NCBI RefSeq assembly: GCF_034927245.1
Contig: NZ_JAYFQK010000005.1
Location: 10,448 to 74,447 of the forward strand
Direction: 5' to 3'
Length of the DNA stretch: 64,000 nt
From: Desulfitobacterium_A sp034927245
GTDB taxonomy: Bacteria > Bacillota > Desulfitobacteriia > Desulfitobacteriales > Desulfitobacteriaceae
Made by a program: the position numbers and the translations under genes. Shown here in pieces: positions 26,557 through 35,014 of the stretch (position 1 is the stretch's first letter; the number at the start of each line of letters is the position of its first letter). Below the pieces are notes generated by a model, which saw only the letters and a list, made by a program, of their open reading frames with translations, was not told where the DNA came from and made no database searches.

Positions 26557-28242
26557 CTAATCCTGCTTAACCACAACAAGGTCTGCGCCAAAAATATCTT
26601 CGGCTTTTTTAACAATGGGATTATTGTCTTCTTGATTTATTTTCGGTTTTAAGCCTTCCCATTCGTTCTCCATCATATTTTGCATTTGCAAAGGGGTACC
26701 CAAAACCTCCTGTAGCACTTTTTCAATCGTCTCTCGATTTTCAGGTTGATCCACTTTATCCCGGTGAAATGAAAACCCTTCCTTAAAAACAACATACAAT
26801 TTTTGCTCTCTTAAATCTGCAGGTTTCCCTTCCATGAGAAAAGCATGGGTTGACTTTTTATATTTTCGCACCTGGTCCAGAACTTCCGGCCACTTTTCCT
26901 GAATAAGTTCAAGCGATAGACCGTTTTGTCCGTTTTTAGATAAATTAACCTTAGGTGGCGTTTTTGATTCGGGTTTACGTTTTTCTTCAGCGGAATTTCG
27001 TAGGCTTTTTGAAGCCCGTCCTTGGTGATTTTGTTGATCCTGTTGAGCAAATTGAGCGGATTGAACCTGAGCACCTTGTCCCGATGCCAGCTTTCCAACC
27101 TCCTGCTCAAGTAAAGTGAGACGCCGCTCTATTTCCACGTTATCCGAAGGACTTCCTGCCCGTTCCTGCGTATCATAAATCATTTGAACGATTAACATTT
27201 CCGCAGCAAGGCGGGCATTCGATGCATATTTAAGCTGACCTTCTCCTTGCAAAAGGATACTAATCCATTGAAGAATAAGCCTCATCCCAGCCTTGTCACT
27301 TTGCTCGGCAATTTTCTCTTTGAGTTGAGGGGCAATATTAGGAATTTGATGGGTTGAAACATAGAGTAAAGACTGCCGCAAATACTCCAGAAATTCCTTC
27401 AATATCTGCCGCGGATCACGGCCTTGATTAACTCCTTCTGTCAATAAACCTAATGCTTGGGCATAATCCCGAGTAATAAGGATATCAAAGAGTCTGGCGC
27501 TATATTCTTCCCCAACCATTCCTAAAACTTGATAAACTTGCTCTACCCCAATATTTCCATCCAGAAGTAAACACTGATCAAGAACACTTAAGGCGTCACG
27601 TAAACCCCCTTCAGACTTTTGAGCAATAATTTTCAAGGCCTCCGGAGAAACAGTACGCTCAATCGCTTGACAGACTTCTTGTAAACGTGTCTCAATTTGC
27701 TCAAGAGGAATTCGGTGAAATTCAAAACGCTGCACTCGAGACAGGATGGTCAACGGTATTTTTTGAACCTCTGTCGTTGCCAGGATAAAAACGACTTGTT
27801 TCGGCGGTTCTTCTAGCGTCTTGAGCAAAGCATTGAAGGCTTCCGTCGTCAGCATATGAACTTCATCAATAATATAGACTTTATATTTTCCTTCACTTGC
27901 ACTAAGCCGAACATTTTCACGCAATTCACGGATTTCATCAATACCGCGGTTCGATGCAGCATCGATTTCCAAGACTTCCATTGCGTTTCCCTGGTCAATG
28001 CTTAAACAAGAGGAACACTGATTACAAGGTTCAATTCCGTTTGGATTCTCACAATTTAAAGCTTTAGCCAGAACTTTGGCCGCAGTCGTTTTTCCTGTTC
28101 CGCGAGGCCCGCTGAACAAATAAGCATGGGCAATTTTTCCTTGTTTTAAGGCATTGGTGAGGGTCTTTGTCACATGTTCCTGACCCACTATTTCACTGAA
28201 CTTTTTCGGGCGCCATTCACGATAAAGCGCTAAATAGGCCAT
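26557..28242 (-). CDS. dnaX: DNA polymerase III subunit gamma/tau (DnaX)
   Basis: This is the ATPase motor of the clamp loader. The 561-residue protein starts MAYLALYREWRPKKF, with Walker A GPRGTGKTT, zinc module CENPNGIEPCNQCSSC, Walker B IDEVHML, sensor and SRVQRFEF (SRC) motif, then collar domain III. A Gln-rich linker (~residues 385-430) and a tau C-terminal region follow. The ATG at 28242 has GGTGGGA upstream; the open frame extends 38 codons further but would run into the SRP RNA gene, so that extension is rejected. No frameshift signal for gamma was examined in detail. Confidence 0.95.
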   Translation of the reverse strand: MAYLALYREWRPKKFSEIVGQEHVTKTLTNALKQGKIAHAYLFSGPRGTGKTTAAKVLAKALNCENPNGIEPCNQCSSCLSIDQGNAMEVLEIDAASNRGIDEIRELRENVRLSASEGKYKVYIIDEVHMLTTEAFNALLKTLEEPPKQVVFILATTEVQKIPLTILSRVQRFEFHRIPLEQIETRLQEVCQAIERTVSPEALKIIAQKSEGGLRDALSVLDQCLLLDGNIGVEQVYQVLGMVGEEYSARLFDILITRDYAQALGLLTEGVNQGRDPRQILKEFLEYLRQSLLYVSTHQIPNIAPQLKEKIAEQSDKAGMRLILQWISILLQGEGQLKYASNARLAAEMLIVQMIYDTQERAGSPSDNVEIERRLTLLEQEVGKLASGQGAQVQSAQFAQQDQQNHQGRASKSLRNSAEEKRKPESKTPPKVNLSKNGQNGLSLELIQEKWPEVLDQVRKYKKSTHAFLMEGKPADLREQKLYVVFKEGFSFHRDKVDQPENRETIEKVLQEVLGTPLQMQNMMENEWEGLKPKINQEDNNPIVKKAEDIFGADLVVVKQD

Positions 28243-28333
28243 TATCCCACCTTCACTTTTCGCCAAGACATCATTCGTTGTTTTTTCCGTATATACCAAA
28301 AAAGATGGTACATAGACCATCTTAAATTTAAAG

Positions 28334-28601
28334 GCCGTGCACCTTTGTCCGAACAAACACTTCCGGACGAATCCAAGCTTCCTTGCTCGGTTTAGGCAAT
28401 CTTACGGCACACAGAGTTTACTCCTTAGTGCTGCTTCCGTCAGGATCTGACACGGTTCAAAGTGCTCTGTTGCGTAAGACCCAAACTTCATTACAAGTCA
28501 TACTTGGCCGCTCCACAAGCGTTGCCCTCGCGCAGGAATTCAACCCTGCTATAGCGGATTGCAGGTTACAGGATTCCGCCACCATCCCGTCTAGCACGAC
28601 C
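28334..28601 (-). ncRNA. ffs: Signal recognition particle RNA (large, Bacillus type)
   Basis: On the minus strand the ~268-nt RNA has the Alu-domain segment CCUGUAACCUGCAAUCCGCU and the S-domain hallmark GUCAGAUCCUGACGGAAGCAGC, split over the apical stem with a GGAA tetraloop. The 3' end GUGCACGGC pairs with the 5' GUCGUGC. The layout matches B. subtilis scRNA, and it sits between a tRNA-Ser and dnaX as there. It targets Ffh-bound nascent chains to the membrane. Confidence 0.95.
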
Positions 28602-28607
28602 AAAATT

Positions 28608-28637
28608 ATTATAACAAAATAAAAAGCCGAAGTCGAA
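28608..28637 (-). promoter_or_regulatory. Promoter of the SRP RNA
   Basis: On the minus strand TTCGAC (rc 28632-28637) and a perfect TATAAT (rc 28608-28613) are 18 bp apart, ending about seven bases before the predicted RNA 5' end. Confidence 0.65.
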
Positions 28638-28672
28638 TACATTATTGATCAAACTTGGCTCTAGTTAACTAA

Positions 28673-28765
28673 TGGCGGAGAGAGAGGGATTCGAACCCTC
28701 GACACAGGTTACCCCATGTACTCGCTTTCCAGGCGAGCGCCTTCGACCAGCTCAGCCACCTCTCC
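28673..28765 (-). tRNA. tRNA-Ser (GGA)
   Basis: The 93-nt cloverleaf has a long variable arm and an encoded CCA. Acceptor GGAGAGG pairs with CCUCUCC; the anticodon loop CUGGAAA gives anticodon GGA (codons UCC/UCU); the T-loop is GGTTCGAATCC. It lies just upstream of the SRP RNA. Confidence 0.96.
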
Positions 28766-28888
28766 GTGGTGGGTCGTTGAAAATAAGATATTAAATTTCA
28801 AGTGACGTTTGATATTATAAGCTATAGTTAAAACCATGTCAACAAATTTCACCAAAGACTTCCCATTCCATATTCTACAAATTCTACT

Positions 28889-29059
28889 TTACCAAAAACT
28901 TAATTGTTTATATGTCGTAACTCGTTGATATTGGTTTAATAATTGATCAAGTTGTTGACTGACTTCGACAACTTCATCATCTACAAGATTATGGGTTAAG
29001 CCCAGTTTATTCAGTTTTTTTCGCAACGCCTCTATTCTCTTTAAAAGTTTTTTTTCCAT
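28889..29059 (-). CDS. Spo0E-like aspartyl-phosphate phosphatase (56 aa)
   Basis: An ATG at 29059 with GGGGGG seven bases upstream opens a 56-codon frame ending TAA at 28889. The peptide forms two predicted helices; the second contains SQQLDQLLNQY, matching the Spo0E-family SxxLD motif whose Asp dephosphorylates Spo0A~P. Such proteins restrain entry into sporulation. It is short, but ribosome site, helix pattern and motif agree. No partner gene is evident, and it is separated from the SRP/tRNA unit by about 120 bp. Confidence 0.8.
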   Translation of the reverse strand: MEKKLLKRIEALRKKLNKLGLTHNLVDDEVVEVSQQLDQLLNQYQRVTTYKQLSFW

Positions 29060-29424
29060 TTTTATTCCCCCCGAATCTCTTTATATATTACATTTTAAAG
29101 ATTTCAAGAGAAAATAACAACGAAATTTATTCCAGAAACAGGGAATTGTCTGTCGAATTATGACTTATTACTTTAAATTGATAAGTCGCAAAGATTATTA
29201 ATACTTCCGATAGAGCGGTTACACGGTTTACTTGATGCACAAGGCCGCAATCTGTCAGCCATAGCAAAAATACAAAAAGTACAACGACTTTTTGAAGATT
29301 AATAACACTTTATTCAACGACATTTTGATATATTTCATTGTTTTGTATAACCATGCTTCTATATCATTAAAAGTGCAGCATCAATGTACAAGGGCACTAA
29401 AGTACCGATATACCCCTTCTATTT
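29060..29424. other. Non-coding stretch with possible gene remnant
   Basis: This gap is AT-rich. On the plus strand an open stretch without a start codon (29198-29302) would encode a tail reading ...LLDAQGRNLSAIAKIQKVQRLFED and a stop (quoted in part). It resembles the end of a decayed gene rather than a functional one. I see no tRNA, terminator or other ORF. Confidence 0.35.
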
Positions 29425-30639
29425 TCAATTCCAATCATCTGTCAGAAGAAATTCACGTATGTTCCAATGCTTGAGACCATCCCTGCTCATATCAAATTCG
29501 TCATAGGACACAACATACTTGGGATAGTTATCCTTTATAGCATCATATGCTCCGAATTCACGTTGGATCGTTTCCTCAGAGGCAAGCAGGTAGGCCACTT
29601 GAACATAGAGCTTTTGCCCTTGCTTTTCAGCGATAAAATCAATCTCTTTTTCTCCTGCTTTTCCAACGGTAACTTTATAGCCCCGGCGCAGCAACTCCAT
29701 AAAAACAATATTCTCAAAAATGAGATTGATATCTTTCCTATTCCCGCCGAAAACAGCCTCCCTTATTCCGTGATCGGCAATATAGTATTTTTCATTGACA
29801 GTAAGAATCTTCTTCCCCTGCAAATCCTGCCTGCGGACACGGTAGAACAGAAAGGCATCCTCGCAAGCCTTGATATAGTTCAATATTGTTTCTGGCGCTA
29901 CAGTGCGCCCCTCGCTTTTGAGATATTTAGAAATTGCCGTAGCAGAGAAAGTCGTCCCGACATTAGCCGTAATATAGGCGATGATACGCTCCAGCAGATC
30001 AACATCCCGAATACTGTTGCGTTTTACGATATCCTTCAGAACAACGGAGTTGTAGAGGTCTTGCAGATACTGACGGCTTGGCTGTTCGGCATAACGAAGA
30101 TTGCTCAAATACGGCATCCCGCCATCCGTCAAATACCGGATAAACATCTCTCTCGAATTGGCATCGGAAAAAACCTCTTGATATAGCTTTGAAAACTCTT
30201 GAAAAGAAAAAGGATAAATCACAAACTCTACATACCTTCCTGCCAGGTATGTGGCCAGTTCTCCCGAAAGCAGCTTGGCATTGGAGCCGGTAATATAAAT
30301 ATCACAGTCAAATTCAACCCGAAAGGAATTGATGCACCTTTCCCAGCCAGCAACTTCTTGAATTTCATCAAAAAACAGATAGGCCTTAGCGGAGATCTCC
30401 TTCACCCGCCTGGTAATTTCCTCATGCAAGGCGTTTGCAAAGCAAAGGTGTGCGTTGCTCATATTCTCGAAATTGATAGAAATGAACTGATTTTCATTGA
30501 CACCGGAGGTGACCAGCTCTTGCTTAATTAATTCCAACATGACAGACTTGCCACTGCGCCGGATGCCGGTTAAAACCTTAATAAGCTTATTCCCAATAAA
30601 GGGACGAATGCGGCTCATGTATAACTCTCGATTGATCAT
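29425..30639 (-). CDS. AAA ATPase with DUF4143 C-terminus (AAA_14 family)
   Basis: The 404-residue protein has Walker A GIRRSGKS (residues 25-32), Walker B LFFDEIQEV (~90-98), a sensor-like ITGSNAKLL and an arginine-rich AGRYVEF segment. A winged-helix-like middle and a DUF4143 domain with a PD-(D/E)XK-like pattern (EKEIDFIAEKQGQKLYVQV) follow. Proteins of this family are abundant and scattered in bacterial genomes; their role is unknown, though a link to stress or toxin-like systems has been suggested. It stands alone between conserved genes with no evident partner, in an accessory insert. RBS is weak. Confidence 0.85.
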   Translation of the reverse strand: MINRELYMSRIRPFIGNKLIKVLTGIRRSGKSVMLELIKQELVTSGVNENQFISINFENMSNAHLCFANALHEEITRRVKEISAKAYLFFDEIQEVAGWERCINSFRVEFDCDIYITGSNAKLLSGELATYLAGRYVEFVIYPFSFQEFSKLYQEVFSDANSREMFIRYLTDGGMPYLSNLRYAEQPSRQYLQDLYNSVVLKDIVKRNSIRDVDLLERIIAYITANVGTTFSATAISKYLKSEGRTVAPETILNYIKACEDAFLFYRVRRQDLQGKKILTVNEKYYIADHGIREAVFGGNRKDINLIFENIVFMELLRRGYKVTVGKAGEKEIDFIAEKQGQKLYVQVAYLLASEETIQREFGAYDAIKDNYPKYVVSYDEFDMSRDGLKHWNIREFLLTDDWN

Positions 30640-31027
30640 AAATAAAAGACCCCCTTGCCATATCTAATATCATAGCAATACAATATCGCGTGTATATCTT
30701 AAATGCAAGTTTATTTATTAGACTATATAAGATATAACTTATAAAATATATATTTCTACGAAATTCATCACCCAAACTGTAATTCAATTAGTGTGCCAAG
30801 ATATCGGGGTATAAGTTTTTATCGGTTGATAAACTCGAATATAAGCAGCAAAGAATATTTTTCGAATAATTGTGAGCAAGGTATAAGTGTTTTGCCGCTG
30901 TCGAATTTCAAATAACATTAAATCCGCTAAACATTATTTCTCATTAACATTTTTATGGTTATATCCGCAAAACTACTTTATAATTTCTTATTAAGCACAG
31001 AGTATTAGTCGCCGCTTATTTTGGTTT
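30640..31027. other. Non-coding stretch upstream of the ATPase gene
   Basis: About 390 bp of AT-rich DNA without a credible ORF. It contains a copy (30814-30839) of a 26-bp sequence that recurs at 52803-52828 beside the parS region. Confidence 0.5.
30814..30839. repeat. Dispersed 26-bp repeat, copy 1
   Basis: The core TTATCGGTTGATAA is a small inverted repeat inside a 26-bp block identical to 52803-52828. Function unknown. Confidence 0.7.
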
Positions 31028-31059
31028 ATAAAAATGACCTGTCAAAACTGACAGGTCAT
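31028..31059 (-). terminator. Terminator after tRNA-Ser(CGA)
   Basis: An 11-bp perfect stem ATGACCTGTCA/TGACAGGTCAT with a 4-nt loop is followed by TTTTTATA on the minus strand. Confidence 0.88.
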
Positions 31060-31084
31060 TGATTGCATGATTAAAATATATGTA

Positions 31085-31175
31085 TGGCGGAGGAGGTGGG
31101 ATTCGAACCCACGTGACGCTCACGCGCCAACCCGATTTCGAGTCGGGCTCGTTATGACCACTTCGATACTCCTCC
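31085..31175 (-). tRNA. tRNA-Ser (CGA)
   Basis: The 91-nt tRNA has a long variable arm and an encoded CCA. Acceptor GGAGGAG; anticodon loop CUCGAAA gives CGA (codon UCG); T-loop GGTTCGAATCC. Confidence 0.96.
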
Positions 31176-31190
31176 AAACTTATTCACTTT

Positions 31191-31637
31191 TTACCGATGC
31201 TTACGAAAAAAATCCTTCAGCAGTGCCGCGCATTCATCCTCGAGGATTCCTGCAATCACATCCACCCGGTGGTTCCAATAGTTCCGGTCCAAAACATTCA
31301 TCACTGAACCGACCGCACCGCCTTTCAGATCGCTTGCTCCATAAACAAGTCTCTTCAAACGTGCTTGGACTAAAGCACCTGCACACATCGGACAAGGTTC
31401 TAACGTAACGTAAAGTGTTGCTTCAGATAAACGCCAAACCCCCAACTTTTCTGTGGCACGTTGTACAGCTAAAACCTCGGCATGAGCTGTTGGGTCTTGC
31501 CTTTGCTCTTTCTCATTATGAGCTAAAGCAATAACATGATTATCTTGTACAACAACTGCACCTATCGGAACTTCTCCTAAATCATACGCGATCTTGGCCT
31601 GTTCCAAGGCAATGCGCATCCAATCCTGATGACTCAT
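31191..31637 (-). CDS. tadA: tRNA-specific adenosine deaminase TadA
   Basis: TadA converts A34 to inosine in tRNA-Arg(ACG), allowing it to read CGU, CGC and CGA. The 148-residue protein has the catalytic HAE motif (zinc His, proton-shuttling Glu) and PCPMCAGAL with the two zinc cysteines. Its main substrate, tRNA-Arg(ACG), is encoded only ~120 bp upstream in the same direction, so enzyme and substrate may share a transcript. RBS GAGG precedes the ATG. Synteny with B. subtilis yaaJ near the SRP RNA holds. Confidence 0.95.
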   Translation of the reverse strand: MSHQDWMRIALEQAKIAYDLGEVPIGAVVVQDNHVIALAHNEKEQRQDPTAHAEVLAVQRATEKLGVWRLSEATLYVTLEPCPMCAGALVQARLKRLVYGASDLKGGAVGSVMNVLDRNYWNHRVDVIAGILEDECAALLKDFFRKHR

Positions 31638-31652
31638 AGAGTACCTCTATAA

Positions 31653-31731
31653 TGGTGACCCCGGGAGGACTCGAACCTCCGCAAGACAGGGTTTAGGAAA
31701 CCCCCGCTCTATCCACCTGAGCTACGAGGCC
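31653..31731 (-). tRNA. tRNA-Arg (CCT)
   Basis: The ~79-nt tRNA has an encoded CCA. Acceptor GGCCTCG; anticodon loop TTCCTAA gives CCT (codon AGG); T-loop GGTTCGAGTCC. Confidence 0.94.
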
Positions 31732-31758
31732 AAGACGCTGTTTCATCTGAGAATTATA

Positions 31759-31835
31759 TGGTGCGCTCGGAGGGATTCGAACCCCCGGCCTTCTGATTCG
31801 TAGTCAGACGCTCTATCCAGCTGAGCCACGAGCGC
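31759..31835 (-). tRNA. tRNA-Arg (ACG)
   Basis: The 77-nt tRNA has an encoded CCA. Acceptor GCGCTCG pairs with CGAGCGC; anticodon loop CTACGAA gives ACG, which TadA edits to ICG. Confidence 0.96.
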
Positions 31836-31848
31836 ATAAAATGGCGGA

Positions 31849-31874
31849 TTAAATGGCGGAGGGGGTGGGATTCG
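31849..31874 (-). repeat. Duplicate of tRNA-Ser(TGA) 3' end (possible att remnant)
   Basis: These 26 bp repeat exactly 32010-32035, i.e. the last ~20 nt of the tRNA-Ser(TGA) gene with its CCA and flank, 161 bp downstream of it in the tRNA's direction. The rest of a tRNA is absent. This is the arrangement left by elements that integrate at tRNA 3' ends. Confidence 0.6.
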
Positions 31875-32014
31875 CGCCGTTCGTTACACTCACTTTCACG
31901 CCTGGTCGGGAAAATGCTTCCAAAGGTCGCATTTTCTATTCCTCCCGTTCGAATCCCATTCCCCTGTCGCTGATTCATTTGTTACGGATTTTGAATAAAA
32001 TCGTGTTTATTAAA

Positions 32015-32103
32015 TGGCGGAGGGGGTGGGATTCGAACCCACGGCCCCTTGCGGAGTCACTGGTTTTCAAGACCAGCTCCTTAAACCACTCGGACACCCC
32101 TCC
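32015..32103 (-). tRNA. tRNA-Ser (TGA)
   Basis: The 89-nt tRNA has a long variable arm and an encoded CCA. Acceptor GGAGGGG; anticodon loop CTTGAAA gives TGA (codon UCA). It lies just downstream of serS. Confidence 0.96.
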
Positions 32104-32169
32104 AAATCAATACGGATGCTAGTATATCATAAATTTTAAAGGCTGTAAACGATTATCTTTAAGTAATAA

Positions 32170-33435
32170 TTAACCAATAAATTCAACACCCATATAGGGT
32201 TGTAAGGCTTTAGGTACACGGACCCGCCCATCTTTTTCTTGATAATTCTCAAGAATTGCCGCAACAGTCCGGCCAATTGCTAAACCGCTGCCATTTAGGG
32301 TATGTACATATTCCGGTTTTTCTTTTGGTCCGCGGCGGAAACGGATATTAGCTCTCCGCGCTTGGAAATCTTCAAAATTACTGCATGACGATATTTCACG
32401 ATATGTATTAAAGCTTGGAAGCCATACCTCTAAATCATACGTCTTAGCCGAACTAAACCCGATATCTCCTGTTGACAGAGCCATAACACGATAAGGAAGT
32501 TCCAGCTCTTGTAGAATTGCTTCGGCATCCCGAGTCAGCTTTTCCAGTTCTTCATAGGAGTTCTCAGGAAAAGCAAATTTTACAAGCTCAACCTTATTAA
32601 ATTGATGCTGACGAATTAAGCCACGGGTATCCCTTCCTGCAGAACCTGCCTCAGAACGGAAACAGGCACTATAGGCACAATGATAAATTGGCAGCATTTC
32701 CACATCCAAAATTTCATCACGGTATAAATTGGTTACAGGGACTTCAGCCGTAGGAATCAAGAAATAATCTGTTCCCATAACTTTAAAGGCATCCTCTTCA
32801 AATTTCGGCAGCTGCCCGGTACCAAACATTGAGCTTCGATTGACCATATAAGGTGGGAGAATTTCGGTATAACCTTTTGCCGTATGACGATCCAGCATAA
32901 AACTAATCAAGGCTCGCTCAAGTTTAGCTCCTAACCCTCGATAAAAGGTAAAACGTGCTCCGGTAACCTTACCGGCACGAGCAAAATCTAAGATATTTAA
33001 CTTTTCGCCAATATCATAATGGGCTAATGGTTCAAATTCAAATTTCCTTGGATTTCCCCACGAACGCACTTGAACATTTGCGGATTCATCCGGACCTACA
33101 GGCACCGATTCATGCGGAATATTTGGAATTTCATATAATATGGCTTGCATCTTTTTCTCGAGATCGTTTTGTTTTTCCTCTAAATCTTTTATCTTTTGTC
33201 CGACTTCACGCATTTCAAGGATTAACGCTGCGGCATCTTCACCATTTTTCTTCCGCTTGCCGACTTCCTCCGATACAGTATTACGCTTTGCCTTAAGGTT
33301 TTCAACTTCGAAAAGCAACTTCCGATAATTTTCCTCGTGTACCAAAAACTCATCCAAATTTACACTTGAATTACGCTTGTTAAGCGCTTCCTTAATAACT
33401 TCCGGATGAGTTCGTACAAATTTGAGATCTAACAA
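32170..33435 (-). CDS. serS: Seryl-tRNA synthetase
   Basis: The 421-residue class II synthetase charges the tRNA-Ser species (and tRNA-Sec in organisms with SelB). The N-terminal coiled-coil arm (~residues 30-100) binds the long variable arm. The catalytic domain has motif 2 FRSEAGSAGRDTRGLIRQHQF (21 residues in all) and motif 3 near the C-terminus (GLAIGRTVAAILEN). The start is a TTG at 33435 with GGGGGG seven bases upstream. It is the third gene of pdxS-pdxT-serS, followed by tRNA-Ser(TGA). Confidence 0.95.
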   Translation of the reverse strand: MLDLKFVRTHPEVIKEALNKRNSSVNLDEFLVHEENYRKLLFEVENLKAKRNTVSEEVGKRKKNGEDAAALILEMREVGQKIKDLEEKQNDLEKKMQAILYEIPNIPHESVPVGPDESANVQVRSWGNPRKFEFEPLAHYDIGEKLNILDFARAGKVTGARFTFYRGLGAKLERALISFMLDRHTAKGYTEILPPYMVNRSSMFGTGQLPKFEEDAFKVMGTDYFLIPTAEVPVTNLYRDEILDVEMLPIYHCAYSACFRSEAGSAGRDTRGLIRQHQFNKVELVKFAFPENSYEELEKLTRDAEAILQELELPYRVMALSTGDIGFSSAKTYDLEVWLPSFNTYREISSCSNFEDFQARRANIRFRRGPKEKPEYVHTLNGSGLAIGRTVAAILENYQEKDGRVRVPKALQPYMGVEFIG

Positions 33436-33458
33436 TTTTTACCCCCCTATGTCAAGTC

Positions 33459-34046
33459 CTATTTGGCCATTTGTTCATCAACAATCGAGAGAAAATATTG
33501 ATGTACTCTTCGGTCCTCCGTTAATTCTGGGTGAAAAGCACTCGCTATTAGATTTCCTTGCCGAGCAAATACAACTTTTCCTTCATATTCGGCTAAAATC
33601 CCAACGTTTGGAGCCACTTCTTTAAGGTATGGCGCTCGAATAAAAACAGCTCTTACCGGTTCCCTGCCTAATGCAGGTACCAATAGATTCGTTTCAAAAC
33701 TCGCAATTTGGCGTCCAAATGCATTGCGTTGAACTGTGACATCCATTAAACCTAAGCTATATTGATTACTGCCTTCAATGTTTTTACTTAATACGATCAT
33801 TCCGGCACAAGTACCGAAAATAGGTAAGTTCTTCTTGGCCAATTCTTTAATGTTTTCACCAAGATTATCGACTTGAAGAAGTTTACCCATCGTCGTACTT
33901 TCTCCACCGGGAATAATCAGTCCTTTAATATCTTCTAAATCACTGGATTTACGGACTTCTATCACTTCACAGCCCAAACTTTCCAATGCTTGTCGGTGTT
34001 CACGGAAAGCACCTTGCAAAGCTAGGACACCAATTTTCTTCGTCAT
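33459..34046 (-). CDS. pdxT: Pyridoxal 5'-phosphate synthase glutaminase subunit PdxT
   Basis: PdxT hydrolyses glutamine and passes ammonia to PdxS for PLP synthesis. The 195-residue class I glutaminase has the oxyanion motif GGESTTMGKLL, nucleophile Cys in FGTCAGMI and the His/Glu pair in FHPELTED. It begins three bases after pdxS. PLP is the cofactor of the decarboxylase encoded in this window. Confidence 0.96.
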   Translation of the reverse strand: MTKKIGVLALQGAFREHRQALESLGCEVIEVRKSSDLEDIKGLIIPGGESTTMGKLLQVDNLGENIKELAKKNLPIFGTCAGMIVLSKNIEGSNQYSLGLMDVTVQRNAFGRQIASFETNLLVPALGREPVRAVFIRAPYLKEVAPNVGILAEYEGKVVFARQGNLIASAFHPELTEDRRVHQYFLSIVDEQMAK

Positions 34047-34049
34047 TGA

Positions 34050-34934
34050 CTACCAGCCTCGCTCCTGCATACGTTCACTTTCACTGAGGGTTGAAATTTC
34101 TATGCCAGACATCGCTTCACCGAGATCTTTAGATATCTCAGCTAAGATTTTGGGGTCTTTATAATTCGTAGTCGCTAAAACGATAGCTTTGGCTCGTTTT
34201 ACAGGATCACCCGATTTAAAAATACCTGAGCCGACGAAAATACCATCAACTCCAAGCTGCATCATCAAGGCAGCGTCAGCAGGGGTTGCAATTCCGCCTG
34301 CGGCGAAATTAACAACAGGGAGTTTTCCGTTTTCTGCTACATATTTCACTAAATCATAGGGAGCACCCATATTTTTTGCCGCTGTCATCAATTCTTCTTT
34401 GGGCATCGTTGAAAGTGTACGAATTTCACTCATAACTGTGCGCATATGGCGTACAGCTTCCACAACATTGCCTGTTCCCGGTTCACCTTTTGTCCGAATC
34501 ATAGCAGCACCTTCGCCGATACGACGAAGAGCTTCACCCAAATTTCTGGCCCCGCAGACAAACGGAACTTTAAAATCATGTTTATTGATATGATACATAT
34601 CGTCTGCAGGTGTTAAAACTTCACTCTCATCGATATAATCTGCGCCCAATGATTCGAGAATTTGAGCCTCAACGAAATGGCCAATCCTTGCCTTAGCCAT
34701 GACAGGGATAGTAACAACGTCCATGATCTTTTGAATAATCGTCGGATCTGCCATTCTGGCAACCCCGCCTGCTGCACGAATATCAGAAGGAACTCTTTCT
34801 AATGCCATAACGGCACAGGCTCCTGCTTCTTCAGCTATTTTTGCTTGTTCAGGTGTCGTAACATCCATAATTACTCCACCCTTAAGCATTTCTGCCAGTC
34901 CTGTTTTAACTTTCCATGATGCTATTTCAGCCAT
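34050..34934 (-). CDS. pdxS: Pyridoxal 5'-phosphate synthase lyase subunit PdxS
   Basis: PdxS builds PLP from ribose 5-phosphate, glyceraldehyde 3-phosphate and ammonia. The 294-residue (beta/alpha)8 protein shows the near-invariant GGVIMDVTTPEQAKIAEEAG, VARMADP, IPVMAKARIGHFVEA (catalytic Lys) and NFAAGGIATPADAALMMQLG. RBS GAGGAGG precedes the ATG. In B. subtilis guaB and dacA lie between gyrA and pdxS; here they are absent and only ~80 bp separate the two. Confidence 0.97.
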   Translation of the reverse strand: MAEIASWKVKTGLAEMLKGGVIMDVTTPEQAKIAEEAGACAVMALERVPSDIRAAGGVARMADPTIIQKIMDVVTIPVMAKARIGHFVEAQILESLGADYIDESEVLTPADDMYHINKHDFKVPFVCGARNLGEALRRIGEGAAMIRTKGEPGTGNVVEAVRHMRTVMSEIRTLSTMPKEELMTAAKNMGAPYDLVKYVAENGKLPVVNFAAGGIATPADAALMMQLGVDGIFVGSGIFKSGDPVKRAKAIVLATTNYKDPKILAEISKDLGEAMSGIEISTLSESERMQERGW

Positions 34935-35014
34935 GATAATCCTCCTCTATAGTTTTACAACGGTTGTTATTTGTTTGAAATACTAGCACTAGAATAATTG
35001 TTTGTCAATTTTCC

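Noticed and set aside
28243..28356. 38-codon N-terminal extension of dnaX
   Set aside because: It enters the SRP RNA gene and lacks a ribosome site, while the internal ATG has one and gives the normal N-terminus.
29467..30186. Plus-strand ORF of 239 codons opposite the ATPase
   Set aside because: It is antisense to a protein with clear Walker motifs, and its own translation shows no domain and a poor start.
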